Assembly (NCBI RefSeq): GCF_900185015.1
Contig: NZ_FXYD01000001.1
Span: forward strand, 124,001-188,000
Direction: 5' to 3'
DNA from: Octadecabacter ascidiaceicola
GTDB taxonomy: Bacteria > Pseudomonadota > Alphaproteobacteria > Rhodobacterales > Rhodobacteraceae
DNA: 64,000 nt
Positions within the stretch are counted from its first letter, which is position 1. Every line of letters starts with the position of its first letter. The position numbers and the translations under genes are program-made. Below, piece by piece: positions 1-7,589 of this stretch. Below the pieces are notes generated by a model. The model was not told the origin of the DNA, made no database searches, and was given only the letters and a program-made list of their open reading frames with translations.

Positions 1-1389
1 TCTGAGGATATCGTGCGTTTGATTTCTGCCAAGAACGACGAACCCGAATGGATGCTGGAGTGGCGTCTGGCCGCGTATCAGCGCTGGCTGCAAATGGAAG
101 AGCCCGAGTGGGCGATGGTTGATTACCCAAAGATCGATTTTCAGGATCAGTACTACTATGCCCGTCCAAAGAGTATGGAAGTGAAGCCAAAGTCATTGGA
201 TGAGGTCGACCCGAAGTTGTTGGCGACATACGACAAGCTTGGCATACCATTGAAGGAACAGGCGATCTTGGCCGGCGTTGAAGGCGCTGAAGAACTGACA
301 GACGCACCACGCAAGGTTGCTGTGGATGCGGTGTTTGACTCTGTGTCTGTTGGAACGACCTTTAAGGATGAGCTGGCCAAGGCGGGCGTCATCTTTTGTT
401 CCATCTCCGAGGCGATCAAAGATCACCCTGAGCTGGTGAAGAAGTACCTTGGGTCCGTGGTGCCTGTGCAGGATAACTTCTATGCGACGCTGAACAGCGC
501 CGTGTTCTCGGATGGCTCGTTTGTTTATATCCCCAAAGGCACCAAATGCCCGATGGAATTGTCTACGTACTTCCGGATCAATGCTGAAAACACAGGCCAG
601 TTTGAACGCACGCTGATCATCTGTGACGAGGGCGCCTATGTGTCCTACCTTGAGGGCTGCACGGCACCTAAACGCGATGTAGCACAGCTGCACGCTGCGG
701 TCGTTGAGATCGTGATCATGGACGACGCTGAGGTGAAGTATTCCACCGTTCAAAACTGGTACCCTGGGGATGAAGACGGCAAGGGTGGCATCTATAACTT
801 CGTGACTAAGCGCGCCGATTGCCGTGGGCACCGTTCCAAAGTGATGTGGACGCAGGTTGAGACAGGTTCCGCCGTGACATGGAAATACCCAAGCTGCATC
901 CTGCGCGGCGACGACAGCCAAGGCGAGTTCTACTCCATCGCTATTGCCAACAACATGCAGCAGGCAGACACAGGTACTAAGATGGTCCACCTTGGCAAGC
1001 GCACCAAGTCGCGCATCGTGTCTAAGGGGATCTCGGCCGGTAAGGCGCAGAACACCTATCGCGGGCTTGTATCTATGCACCCGAAAGCCAAAGACAGCCG
1101 GAATTACACCCAGTGTGACAGCCTGTTGATCGGCGACAAATGCGGGGCGCATACGGTGCCATACATTGAGGTGAAGAATAACTCATCCCGTGTGGAACAC
1201 GAAGCCACAACATCCAAGATCGACGATGATCAAATGTTCTACTGCCAATCCCGCGGTATGGACGAGGAAGAAGCGGTTGCTTTGATCGTGAATGGTTTTG
1301 CTAAGGAAGTGTTGCAAGCGCTGCCAATGGAATTCGCCATGGAAGCACAGGCATTGGTCGCGATCTCGCTTGAAGGGTCGGTTGGCTAA
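1..1389 (+). CDS. sufB: Fe-S cluster assembly protein SufB (5' end outside window)
   Basis: Scaffold subunit of the SufBC2D complex, which assembles Fe-S clusters in the cytoplasm. The reading frame is open from base 1, so the GTG at 13 is internal and roughly 45 N-terminal residues are probably missing (estimated from family length). The C-terminal beta-helix core is complete. It carries the TQCDSLL cysteine and the VEHEATT glutamate that correspond to E. coli SufB Cys405 and Glu434, the residues implicated in cluster assembly, and it ends with the family-typical SLEGSVG. First visible gene of the suf operon; sufC and sufD follow after two interposed genes. Identification is essentially certain. 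Confidence 0.97.
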   Translation, partial: SEDIVRLISAKNDEPEWMLEWRLAAYQRWLQMEEPEWAMVDYPKIDFQDQYYYARPKSMEVKPKSLDEVDPKLLATYDKLGIPLKEQAILAGVEGAEELTDAPRKVAVDAVFDSVSVGTTFKDELAKAGVIFCSISEAIKDHPELVKKYLGSVVPVQDNFYATLNSAVFSDGSFVYIPKGTKCPMELSTYFRINAENTGQFERTLIICDEGAYVSYLEGCTAPKRDVAQLHAAVVEIVIMDDAEVKYSTVQNWYPGDEDGKGGIYNFVTKRADCRGHRSKVMWTQVETGSAVTWKYPSCILRGDDSQGEFYSIAIANNMQQADTGTKMVHLGKRTKSRIVSKGISAGKAQNTYRGLVSMHPKAKDSRNYTQCDSLLIGDKCGAHTVPYIEVKNNSSRVEHEATTSKIDDDQMFYCQSRGMDEEEAVALIVNGFAKEVLQALPMEFAMEAQALVAISLEGSVG

Positions 1390-1415
1390 ATGTGTAACCG
1401 GATCGGGGCGAATAG

Positions 1416-2315
1416 ATGAATCGGAACAGAAATGCTCGAAAGCGAGCGCGTTTACTCGCGTCCGCGCTCGGTATTTCTGAGCGCATTCAGATCGCTGATA
1501 TCGGTGCGCGGAAAATGAAAAAGCCTCCGGTCTATCAGCCCTTATTGGGCTTGGATGTGGCTGAACTGATTGGTTTTGAGCCGGAACCAGAAGCTTTCGC
1601 CGTGCTTAAAGCGAATGCTGAACCGAACACGAGATATATTCAATCGGCTGTCGGCAAACCTGGGCCGGCAACGTTTTATTCCCACACAATCGGTTCGCTT
1701 TCTTCTGTTTTCAAAATCGCGCCGAAGGCCGCAAAGTATTTAGGGAAGATGTTTTGGGTACGTCGCCCAGTAGAAGAGTTCCCAATTGACCTGGTGTCCT
1801 TGGATGACTTGGACGACATGCCAAAGCTGGATATCCTTAAGATGGATATCCAAGGCGCTGAACTAGATGTCATGAAGGGTGGTACCAAAACGCTATCGGA
1901 CGCTTTGGTGATTATTCCTGAAGTGCGGTTTTACCAAATGTACGAAGGTGAACCGTCTTGGGCGGAATTGGACATTGAAATGCGCAAGCAGGGATTTGTC
2001 TTACATTCGTTTCAACATCAAAAGCGCGTACCACTTCCGAACTCCCAGCGGAAAAAGCTTTCCAAAAAGGCGAGGACGCAATTACTGGATGGGGACGCGG
2101 CCTATATACGGTCGCTTGAAAACCCATCGGATCTGACTGACCTTCAGTTGCAAAAATTTGCTTTGGCCGCAGATGTCGTGTTGTCCGCACCCGATTTGTG
2201 TCTGTTCTGCTTGGATATCTTGGTGGAGCGGGGGCTTTTGCCCAAGACAATCACCGCGTCATATCTGAACGCTTTGGATGCAGAAATGCGTATCGACGTG
2301 GATGTGGATGATTAA
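1416..2315 (+). CDS. FkbM-family SAM-dependent methyltransferase
   Basis: A 299-residue protein with the FkbM methyltransferase layout: an N-terminal DIGAR motif (about residues 28-32), GFEPEPEAF (about 50-58) for the SAM-binding region, and the diagnostic LDILKMDIQGAELDVMKGG block (about 138-157). FkbM proteins O-methylate sugars, lipids or natural products; the substrate here cannot be read from sequence. It starts 26 bases after sufB on the same strand and is probably co-transcribed, although no link between FkbM proteins and Fe-S assembly is known. Codon third positions look richer in A/T than in sufB, which would fit later acquisition, but I have not computed this. Downstream of the core, residues 210-299 are lineage-specific. 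Confidence 0.8.
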   Translation: MNRNRNARKRARLLASALGISERIQIADIGARKMKKPPVYQPLLGLDVAELIGFEPEPEAFAVLKANAEPNTRYIQSAVGKPGPATFYSHTIGSLSSVFKIAPKAAKYLGKMFWVRRPVEEFPIDLVSLDDLDDMPKLDILKMDIQGAELDVMKGGTKTLSDALVIIPEVRFYQMYEGEPSWAELDIEMRKQGFVLHSFQHQKRVPLPNSQRKKLSKKARTQLLDGDAAYIRSLENPSDLTDLQLQKFALAADVVLSAPDLCLFCLDILVERGLLPKTITASYLNALDAEMRIDVDVDD

Positions 2316-2446
2316 GATGACCTGCATTCAGCCGATATCTCAACGTGATGTAACTTGGAAAAGCCTCTTGGCTGACCGCGTTTCGCCCCAATTTGAACGC
2401 ACCCGTAAACTAGATTTTCGTCTAGAGCAAAACGGGAGCGATCAAA

Positions 2447-2974
2447 ATGGCAGTCAGTACGACAACATTTGCGCAACGCATGGACAAGATCAATTCAGGC
2501 AAGACCACGTCGTGGACCGTGCCCGGACAAGGCTTGGCTACCGTACGCGACGAACGCAGCTTCCTACGCAAGTCTTCTGTGAAAGCCGTGAAGAAATCCA
2601 CGCAAAAGAAACGCAATCCACTGATGTACGTCGCGGCCTTGGCTGTGGGCGCGGTCAGCGTGATCGCAGCGCGTTGGATCGACTTCACCTATCTGGACAC
2701 CGCGATGGCATTTGCCGCCGCAAAGGGCGTGGACGCCGCAGCCTTGATCGGCAACGTTCCAACATCGCTGACCTTGGCTGTGATCATCAGCGTAGTAGCG
2801 ATGTTCGTTCTGGGCCTGCGTTCCAAACAAACGGTACCGTTACAGATGGCAGGCTTCATTGGGGCAGTATTGTTCGAGGGAGAACTGGTTGCACTAGCGC
2901 CAGAAGTCTACGCACGTTTTTATCCGCAGAGCTGGATTGCCGATATGATGGCAACCGCAAGCCTGCTGACCTAA
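2447..2974 (+). CDS. Conserved membrane protein of the suf operon, function unknown
   Basis: A 175-residue protein. The N-terminal 55 residues are polar and basic (a KKSTQKKR cluster near 50-57). Three hydrophobic stretches follow at about 60-78, 105-124 and 132-150, so an inner-membrane protein with a cytoplasmic basic N-terminus is likely. No recognisable enzyme motif. It sits between the FkbM gene and sufC on the same strand; a membrane protein of this kind in this position is, to my recollection, common in Rhodobacteraceae suf operons. The 131-base gap before it contains a small CTAGA/TCTAG inverted repeat near 2411-2425. Coding status is supported by operon position, length and composition; function is unknown. 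Confidence 0.75.
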   Translation: MAVSTTTFAQRMDKINSGKTTSWTVPGQGLATVRDERSFLRKSSVKAVKKSTQKKRNPLMYVAALAVGAVSVIAARWIDFTYLDTAMAFAAAKGVDAAALIGNVPTSLTLAVIISVVAMFVLGLRSKQTVPLQMAGFIGAVLFEGELVALAPEVYARFYPQSWIADMMATASLLT

Positions 2975-3001
2975 CACCGAAATTTACAACTAAACTAATG
3001 C

Positions 3002-3028
3002 AGAGGGCCGCGGTAACGCGAGCCCTCT
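3002..3028 (+). other. Intercistronic hairpin upstream of sufC
   Basis: Perfect two-part stem: AGAGGGC (3002-3008) with GCCCTCT (3022-3028), and inside it CGCG (3009-3012) with CGCG (3017-3020), closing a GTAA loop of the GNRA tetraloop class, with one bulged A at 3021. No T-tract follows, so it is not an intrinsic terminator. It lies just ahead of the sufC start and probably acts as an mRNA processing or 3'-end protecting element that separates the upstream cistrons from sufCD. Confidence 0.6.
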
Positions 3029-3052
3029 CTAATGCTATGGGAACACAATAAG

Positions 3053-3808
3053 ATGCTAGAAATCAAAGACTTGCACGTCAAACTTGAAGAAGAAGATAAG
3101 CAGATCCTTAAGGGTGTTAACCTGACGGTTGAACCAGGCAAGGTGCATGCGATCATGGGGCCGAACGGGTCCGGTAAATCGACACTGTCCTATGTTCTGT
3201 CCGGAAAGGGCGGCTACGAAGTCACAGGTGGTTCCGCGTCTTTGGACGGCGATGAATTGCTGGACATGGAAGCCGAAGAGCGCGCCGCCGCTGGTCTGTT
3301 CCTTGCGTTCCAGTACCCCGTGGAAATCCCGGGCGTTGGTAACATGACCTTCCTGCGCACCGCTGTGAACGCTCAGCGCAAAGCACGCGGCGAAGAAGAA
3401 ATGTCAGCGGGCGAATTCCTGAAGGTGATCCGCGCCAAGGCCAAGACGCTGAAGATCGACGCGGACATGTTGAAGCGCCCCGTGAACGTTGGATTCTCTG
3501 GCGGCGAAAAGAAACGTAACGAGATCCTGCAAATGGCCATGCTTGAGCCAAAGATGTGTATCTTGGACGAAACAGATTCCGGTTTAGACGTGGACGCCAT
3601 GAAGCTGGTGTCCGAAGGTGTGAACGCCCTGCGTGACGAGGGCCGTGGGTTCCTAGTTATCACGCACTACCAACGCCTTCTGGACCACATCAAGCCGGAC
3701 GTTGTGCACATCATGGCCGACGGTCGTATCGTGAAAACAGGCGGACCTGAGCTTGCGCTGGAAGTTGAAAACAACGGCTACGCCGACATTCTGGCAGAGG
3801 TGGCCTAA
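3053..3808 (+). CDS. sufC: Fe-S cluster assembly ATPase SufC
   Basis: ABC-type ATPase subunit (251 residues) of the SufBC2D scaffold; ATP hydrolysis drives the conformational change that opens the SufB-SufD interface. Walker A GPNGSGKST is at residues 36-44, the ABC signature reads GFSGGEKKR, and the Walker B region ILDETDSGLD has the Asp-Ser after the Glu typical of SufC rather than transport ATPases. The start at 3053 is chosen because the protein then begins MLEIKDLHV like its family; an in-frame start at 3032 would overlap the upstream hairpin. Its TAA overlaps the sufD ATG (TAATG), indicating translational coupling. Confidence 0.97.
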   Translation: MLEIKDLHVKLEEEDKQILKGVNLTVEPGKVHAIMGPNGSGKSTLSYVLSGKGGYEVTGGSASLDGDELLDMEAEERAAAGLFLAFQYPVEIPGVGNMTFLRTAVNAQRKARGEEEMSAGEFLKVIRAKAKTLKIDADMLKRPVNVGFSGGEKKRNEILQMAMLEPKMCILDETDSGLDVDAMKLVSEGVNALRDEGRGFLVITHYQRLLDHIKPDVVHIMADGRIVKTGGPELALEVENNGYADILAEVA

Positions 3809-5109
3809 TGGCCCAGTCGAGCAAAATGTTGCAAGTAAAGCAGGACGCGACAGAAGCGTTTCTGGCGGATCGCGCCGTGCCAACGGGCGCTGCATGGGCC
3901 AATGATGCCCGCGCAGATGCGCTTGGGCGCTTGCGTGAAATGGGCCTTCCTCATGGGCGGGACGAGTATTGGAAATTCACCAAGCCGGACAGCTTGGTAC
4001 ACGCGGATGCCCCCAAAGCAGCTGTGTTCCAATACGACGAAGCCCCGCTTTGGGCAGATGTCGAAAGCCTGAAAATTGTCTTCGTTGACGGCGTATTTGA
4101 CGCGGACGCATCAGATGATTTCGCGCTTGAAGGCCTTGAGATCGAACGTCTGGCGGATGTGGCTGGCAAGGATATTCATTGGGTCAAAGACCTCTATGGA
4201 GTTCTGGAAACACGCGGCCAAGATGCGGTACAACGCCCGCTTGCAGCGGTGAACACCGCGCTTGCAACTGATGGTGTGTTCATTCACGTCACCGGCAAGG
4301 TGAGCAAACCCGTAAATTTGGTTTATCTTCATAAATCAGACACTTCCGATGCGATCCTGCACCACTGCATCAAGCTGGATGAAGGGGCTGAAATGACCCT
4401 TCTGGAAACAGGACCAGCCGCTGCACGGTTTAACAAGTTGTTGGAAGTTGACGTCGCTGACACTGCGAAATTCAACCACGTCCGTGTGCAGGGTCGTGAC
4501 CATGAACGCCGCGCCGTGACAGGGTGCTTTGCCCGTCTTGGCTCCGAGTCTGCGTTCAAATCCTTTACGCTGACCATGAACGGCGTGCTGACGCGCAACG
4601 AGTGCGTGATTGAACTCACCGGCGACGACGCAATTGCCCATGTGGCGGGGGCGTGCGTTGGCGACGGGAAGGATTTCCACCATGACGACACGGTGTTCAT
4701 CACCCATGATGCGGTGAATTGCGAAAGCCGTCAGGTGTTCAAAAAGGTACTGCGCAACGGTGCAACGGGCGTTTTTCAGGGTAAGATCCTTGTGAAAAAG
4801 GATGCACAAAAGACGGATGGCTATCAGATCAGCCAGTCGTTGCTGCTGGATGACGACAGCCAGTTCCTCGCCAAGCCTGAGCTTGAGATTTACGCAGATG
4901 ACGTCATTTGTTCGCACGGGTCCACGACGGGCGCGATCGACGAAGACGCGATGTTTTATTTGCGATCTCGTGGTGTTCCAGAAGCCGAGGCAACGGATTT
5001 GTTGGTTCTGGCCTTCCTTGCCGAAGCACTGGAAGAAATCGAAGACGAAACGCTGGCCGAGGGCATTCTTGAACGCCTTGAAGGTTGGCTGGCGCGCCGC
5101 GCGAGCTGA
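3808..5109 (+). CDS. sufD: Fe-S cluster assembly protein SufD
   Basis: Partner of SufB in the SufBC2D scaffold (433 residues). The C-terminal half carries the family signature IYADDVICSHGSTTGAIDEDAMFYLRSRG in outline (about residues 350-385), including the conserved His of the CSHG motif that corresponds to E. coli SufD His360, a residue involved in cluster formation at the SufB-SufD interface. The start overlaps the sufC stop by one base and the stop overlaps the next start (TGATG), so sufC, sufD and the following gene are tightly coupled. No oddities seen. Confidence 0.95.
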   Translation: MAQSSKMLQVKQDATEAFLADRAVPTGAAWANDARADALGRLREMGLPHGRDEYWKFTKPDSLVHADAPKAAVFQYDEAPLWADVESLKIVFVDGVFDADASDDFALEGLEIERLADVAGKDIHWVKDLYGVLETRGQDAVQRPLAAVNTALATDGVFIHVTGKVSKPVNLVYLHKSDTSDAILHHCIKLDEGAEMTLLETGPAAARFNKLLEVDVADTAKFNHVRVQGRDHERRAVTGCFARLGSESAFKSFTLTMNGVLTRNECVIELTGDDAIAHVAGACVGDGKDFHHDDTVFITHDAVNCESRQVFKKVLRNGATGVFQGKILVKKDAQKTDGYQISQSLLLDDDSQFLAKPELEIYADDVICSHGSTTGAIDEDAMFYLRSRGVPEAEATDLLVLAFLAEALEEIEDETLAEGILERLEGWLARRAS

Positions 5110-5594
5110 TGCCTGTTAGTCGCGATATCGTACGGATGTACCGCAACCCTCGCCAAGTGGCGGGGGAGTTGTATGCAATGGGCCAACGGGAAGACCGCGC
5201 GATTGCCTGGTTGATGATCGGCTGCTTCATTGTGTTCGTGTCCTATTTGCCCGCGCTGCAACGCAATGCGGTCTTTGAGGGCGGAAATTTCCAGCGGGAC
5301 ATGGTTTATGCGTTTGTCTCTTGGCTTTTGGTTTGGCCGCTTGGCTTTTACGCGCTGTCTTTTGCGGCATTTGCTGTGACCTATGCATTCCGCAAAAGCG
5401 CGACTTCTTATGGCGCGCGGCTTTCGGTGTTTTGGGGCTGGCTTGCGGCCACGCCATTGGCCTTGTTCTACGGGCTTCTCGTTGGGTTCAACGGGGCGGA
5501 TCATCCGGGCACGATCATGATCGGCGGGCTGTGGCTTGTCGTGTTGGTCTGGTTCTGGGTTTGTGGGTTGATTGAGACGAGTAGGGCGCGCTGA
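5109..5594 (+). CDS. Small membrane protein, Yip1-like, suf operon
   Basis: A 161-residue integral membrane protein with about four hydrophobic segments (near residues 34-55, 72-98, 108-128 and 135-156) and a short polar N-terminus. The start at 5109 is picked because its ATG overlaps the sufD TGA; an earlier in-frame start would run 24 bases into sufD. It is followed with a TGATG overlap by a second membrane protein gene. Composition and spacing resemble the Yip1-domain proteins often found beside suf genes in Rhodobacteraceae, but no diagnostic residues can be named. Function unknown; a membrane-associated role alongside Suf is inference from location only. Confidence 0.75.
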   Translation: MPVSRDIVRMYRNPRQVAGELYAMGQREDRAIAWLMIGCFIVFVSYLPALQRNAVFEGGNFQRDMVYAFVSWLLVWPLGFYALSFAAFAVTYAFRKSATSYGARLSVFWGWLAATPLALFYGLLVGFNGADHPGTIMIGGLWLVVLVWFWVCGLIETSRAR

Positions 5595-6235
5595 TGGAGC
5601 TTTCATTTGCCAGCCTCATGGAGTGGACCAAGCTGACCGTGCGTAACCCGCGTCTGGCGTTTGAGCTGGTCAAATCCGCCAAACTGCCGCTCGAAGTCTC
5701 GATCTTGATGATCGTGCTAGCGGGTGTCGTATCTGCGGTAGCGGCGGGTGCGCATTACATCCTGATCGGGTCGCCTGACATCATCTTGCCGATCTCTGAA
5801 ACCCAAGGATTACAATTGGAGCGCGCTGGCCCGTTTGCGCAAGGCGCCATTGCTGTGGTCACAGGAATTTGCGGCAGTCTTGCGCTGTTCTGGGTCGGGA
5901 AGCGCATGGGCGGGCAGGGCGATCTGGCTGATATTTTCTCGGTCACTGCTGTTTTGCAGATGGTTGTTACGGTGTTGTTCGTCGGCGTTTATCTGATGGA
6001 TATTGTCCTGCCGATCTTTGCCTTTGGTTTACTGCTGGTGGCGTTTTACGTATCGCTGCGCGGGCTTGGCCATGCTGTGAACGTCGGCCATGAGTTTAAC
6101 AGTCTTGGCCGGTCCGCATTGGTAGCGGTCCTTGCGACGGTTGGCCTGTTTTTTGTGCTTGTCTTCGTAGCCACCGCCTTAGGCTTGGCACCAGAGGGCA
6201 CCATTGTGCCATTGCCGATTGGAAATGAGCTATGA
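5594..6235 (+). CDS. Yip1-domain membrane protein, suf operon
   Basis: A 213-residue inner-membrane protein with about five transmembrane segments (near 33-55, 88-105, 124-146, 150-165 and 172-200). The N-terminal NPRLAFELVKSAKLP segment and the pattern of hydrophobic helices match bacterial Yip1-domain (PF04893) proteins. It begins on the stop of the preceding membrane protein gene and ends four bases into sufS (ATGA overlap), so it is part of the same transcript. The biochemical role of bacterial Yip1 proteins is unknown. Family assignment is moderately secure, function is not. Confidence 0.8.
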   Translation: MELSFASLMEWTKLTVRNPRLAFELVKSAKLPLEVSILMIVLAGVVSAVAAGAHYILIGSPDIILPISETQGLQLERAGPFAQGAIAVVTGICGSLALFWVGKRMGGQGDLADIFSVTAVLQMVVTVLFVGVYLMDIVLPIFAFGLLLVAFYVSLRGLGHAVNVGHEFNSLGRSALVAVLATVGLFFVLVFVATALGLAPEGTIVPLPIGNEL

Positions 6236-7455
6236 GTTTTGATGTCACCGCCGTTCGTGCGGATTTCCCGATTTTGTCACGCGAAGTGAACGGCAAGCCG
6301 CTGGTTTACCTTGATAGCGGGGCCTCTGCGCAAAAACCGCAAGTCGTTATTGACGCGATCAACACGGCCTATGCGTCCGAGTATGCGAACGTGCATCGCG
6401 GGCTGCATTACTTGTCTAACTTGGCGACGGAAAAATACGAGGGCGTGCGCGGCACAATCGCGAAGTTCCTTGGTGCAACGAACGAGAACACGATCGTCCT
6501 GAATTCCGGCACCACTGAGGGCATCAACACGGTGGCCTACGGCTGGGCGATGGAAAACATGCAAGCGGGGGATGAGATTATCCTGTCCGTCATGGAACAC
6601 CACGCCAATATTGTGCCGTGGCATTTCCTGCGCGAGCGCATGGGTGTGAAACTGGTTTGGGTGGATGTGGACGCCAATGGCGATCTGGATCCGCAAAAGG
6701 TTCTTGATGCGGTGACGCCGCGCACCAAGCTGATTGCGGTGACGCAGTTGTCCAACGTGCTTGGTACTGTTGTTGACGTAAAAACCATCTGCCACGCGGC
6801 CCGCGAACAGGGGATCGCGACACTGATAGATGGCTCACAAGGGGCCGTGCATATGCCGGTCGACGTCGAAGACTTGGGTTGTGATTTTTACCCGATCACC
6901 GGACATAAGCTCTACGGCCCGTCTGGATCCGGTGCGATCTATATCCGCGCCGAACGTATGGCCGAAATGCGCCCCTTCCTCGGGGGCGGCGATATGATCC
7001 GCGAAGTCCACAAAGACAACGTAATCTACAACGACGCCCCGATGAAGTTTGAAGCCGGCACACCGGGCATCGTTCAAACCATCGGCCTTGGCGTTGCACT
7101 TGAATACTTGATGGACCTTGGCATGGAGAATGTCGCGGCCCATGAACGCGTCATTCGTGACTATGCGCGATCCAAACTTGACGGGCTGAATTGGCTAAAC
7201 GTGCAAGGCACCAGCGCGAACAAAGCAGCGATCTTCAGCTTCACACTGGATGGGGCTGCCCATGCGCATGATATCTCAACGGTCTTGGACAAAAAGGGCG
7301 TGGCCGTTCGTGCTGGCCAACATTGCACTGGCCCATTGATGGATCACCTTGGTCTGGCGGCCACGTGCCGCGCGTCCTTTGCGATGTACAACACAACCGA
7401 TGATGTCGATGCCTTGGTCGATGCGCTTGAGTTGTGCCACAAGTTGTTTGCGTAA
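6232..7455 (+). CDS. sufS: Cysteine desulfurase SufS
   Basis: PLP-dependent class V aminotransferase fold enzyme that takes sulfur from cysteine, leaving alanine and an enzyme persulfide for SufBCD. It has 407 residues, standard for the family. The PLP lysine is Lys226 in TGHKLYGPSG and the persulfide-forming cysteine is Cys365 in RAGQHCTGP, which is the group II (SufS/CsdA) context. The phosphate-binding SGTTEGIN lies at about 92-99. It is the last gene of the operon; a partner of the SufE/SufU type is not adjacent, although a NifU-like scaffold gene lies at 60993-61436. Starts within the previous gene (ATGA). Confidence 0.97.
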   Translation: MSFDVTAVRADFPILSREVNGKPLVYLDSGASAQKPQVVIDAINTAYASEYANVHRGLHYLSNLATEKYEGVRGTIAKFLGATNENTIVLNSGTTEGINTVAYGWAMENMQAGDEIILSVMEHHANIVPWHFLRERMGVKLVWVDVDANGDLDPQKVLDAVTPRTKLIAVTQLSNVLGTVVDVKTICHAAREQGIATLIDGSQGAVHMPVDVEDLGCDFYPITGHKLYGPSGSGAIYIRAERMAEMRPFLGGGDMIREVHKDNVIYNDAPMKFEAGTPGIVQTIGLGVALEYLMDLGMENVAAHERVIRDYARSKLDGLNWLNVQGTSANKAAIFSFTLDGAAHAHDISTVLDKKGVAVRAGQHCTGPLMDHLGLAATCRASFAMYNTTDDVDALVDALELCHKLFA

Positions 7456-7485
7456 GGCCAAGACCACGGCTATAGCGACACAGAA

Positions 7486-7562
<77 letters not shown>

Positions 7563-7589
7563 TTCACCCGCGCAACAATCAGCCACACT

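Noticed and set aside
193-1152. Long minus-strand open frame inside sufB
   Set aside because: Antisense to a core gene and without any recognisable protein pattern; a by-product of codon usage. The same applies to long antisense frames in ligA, recG, the ABC genes and others, such as 59390-60271.
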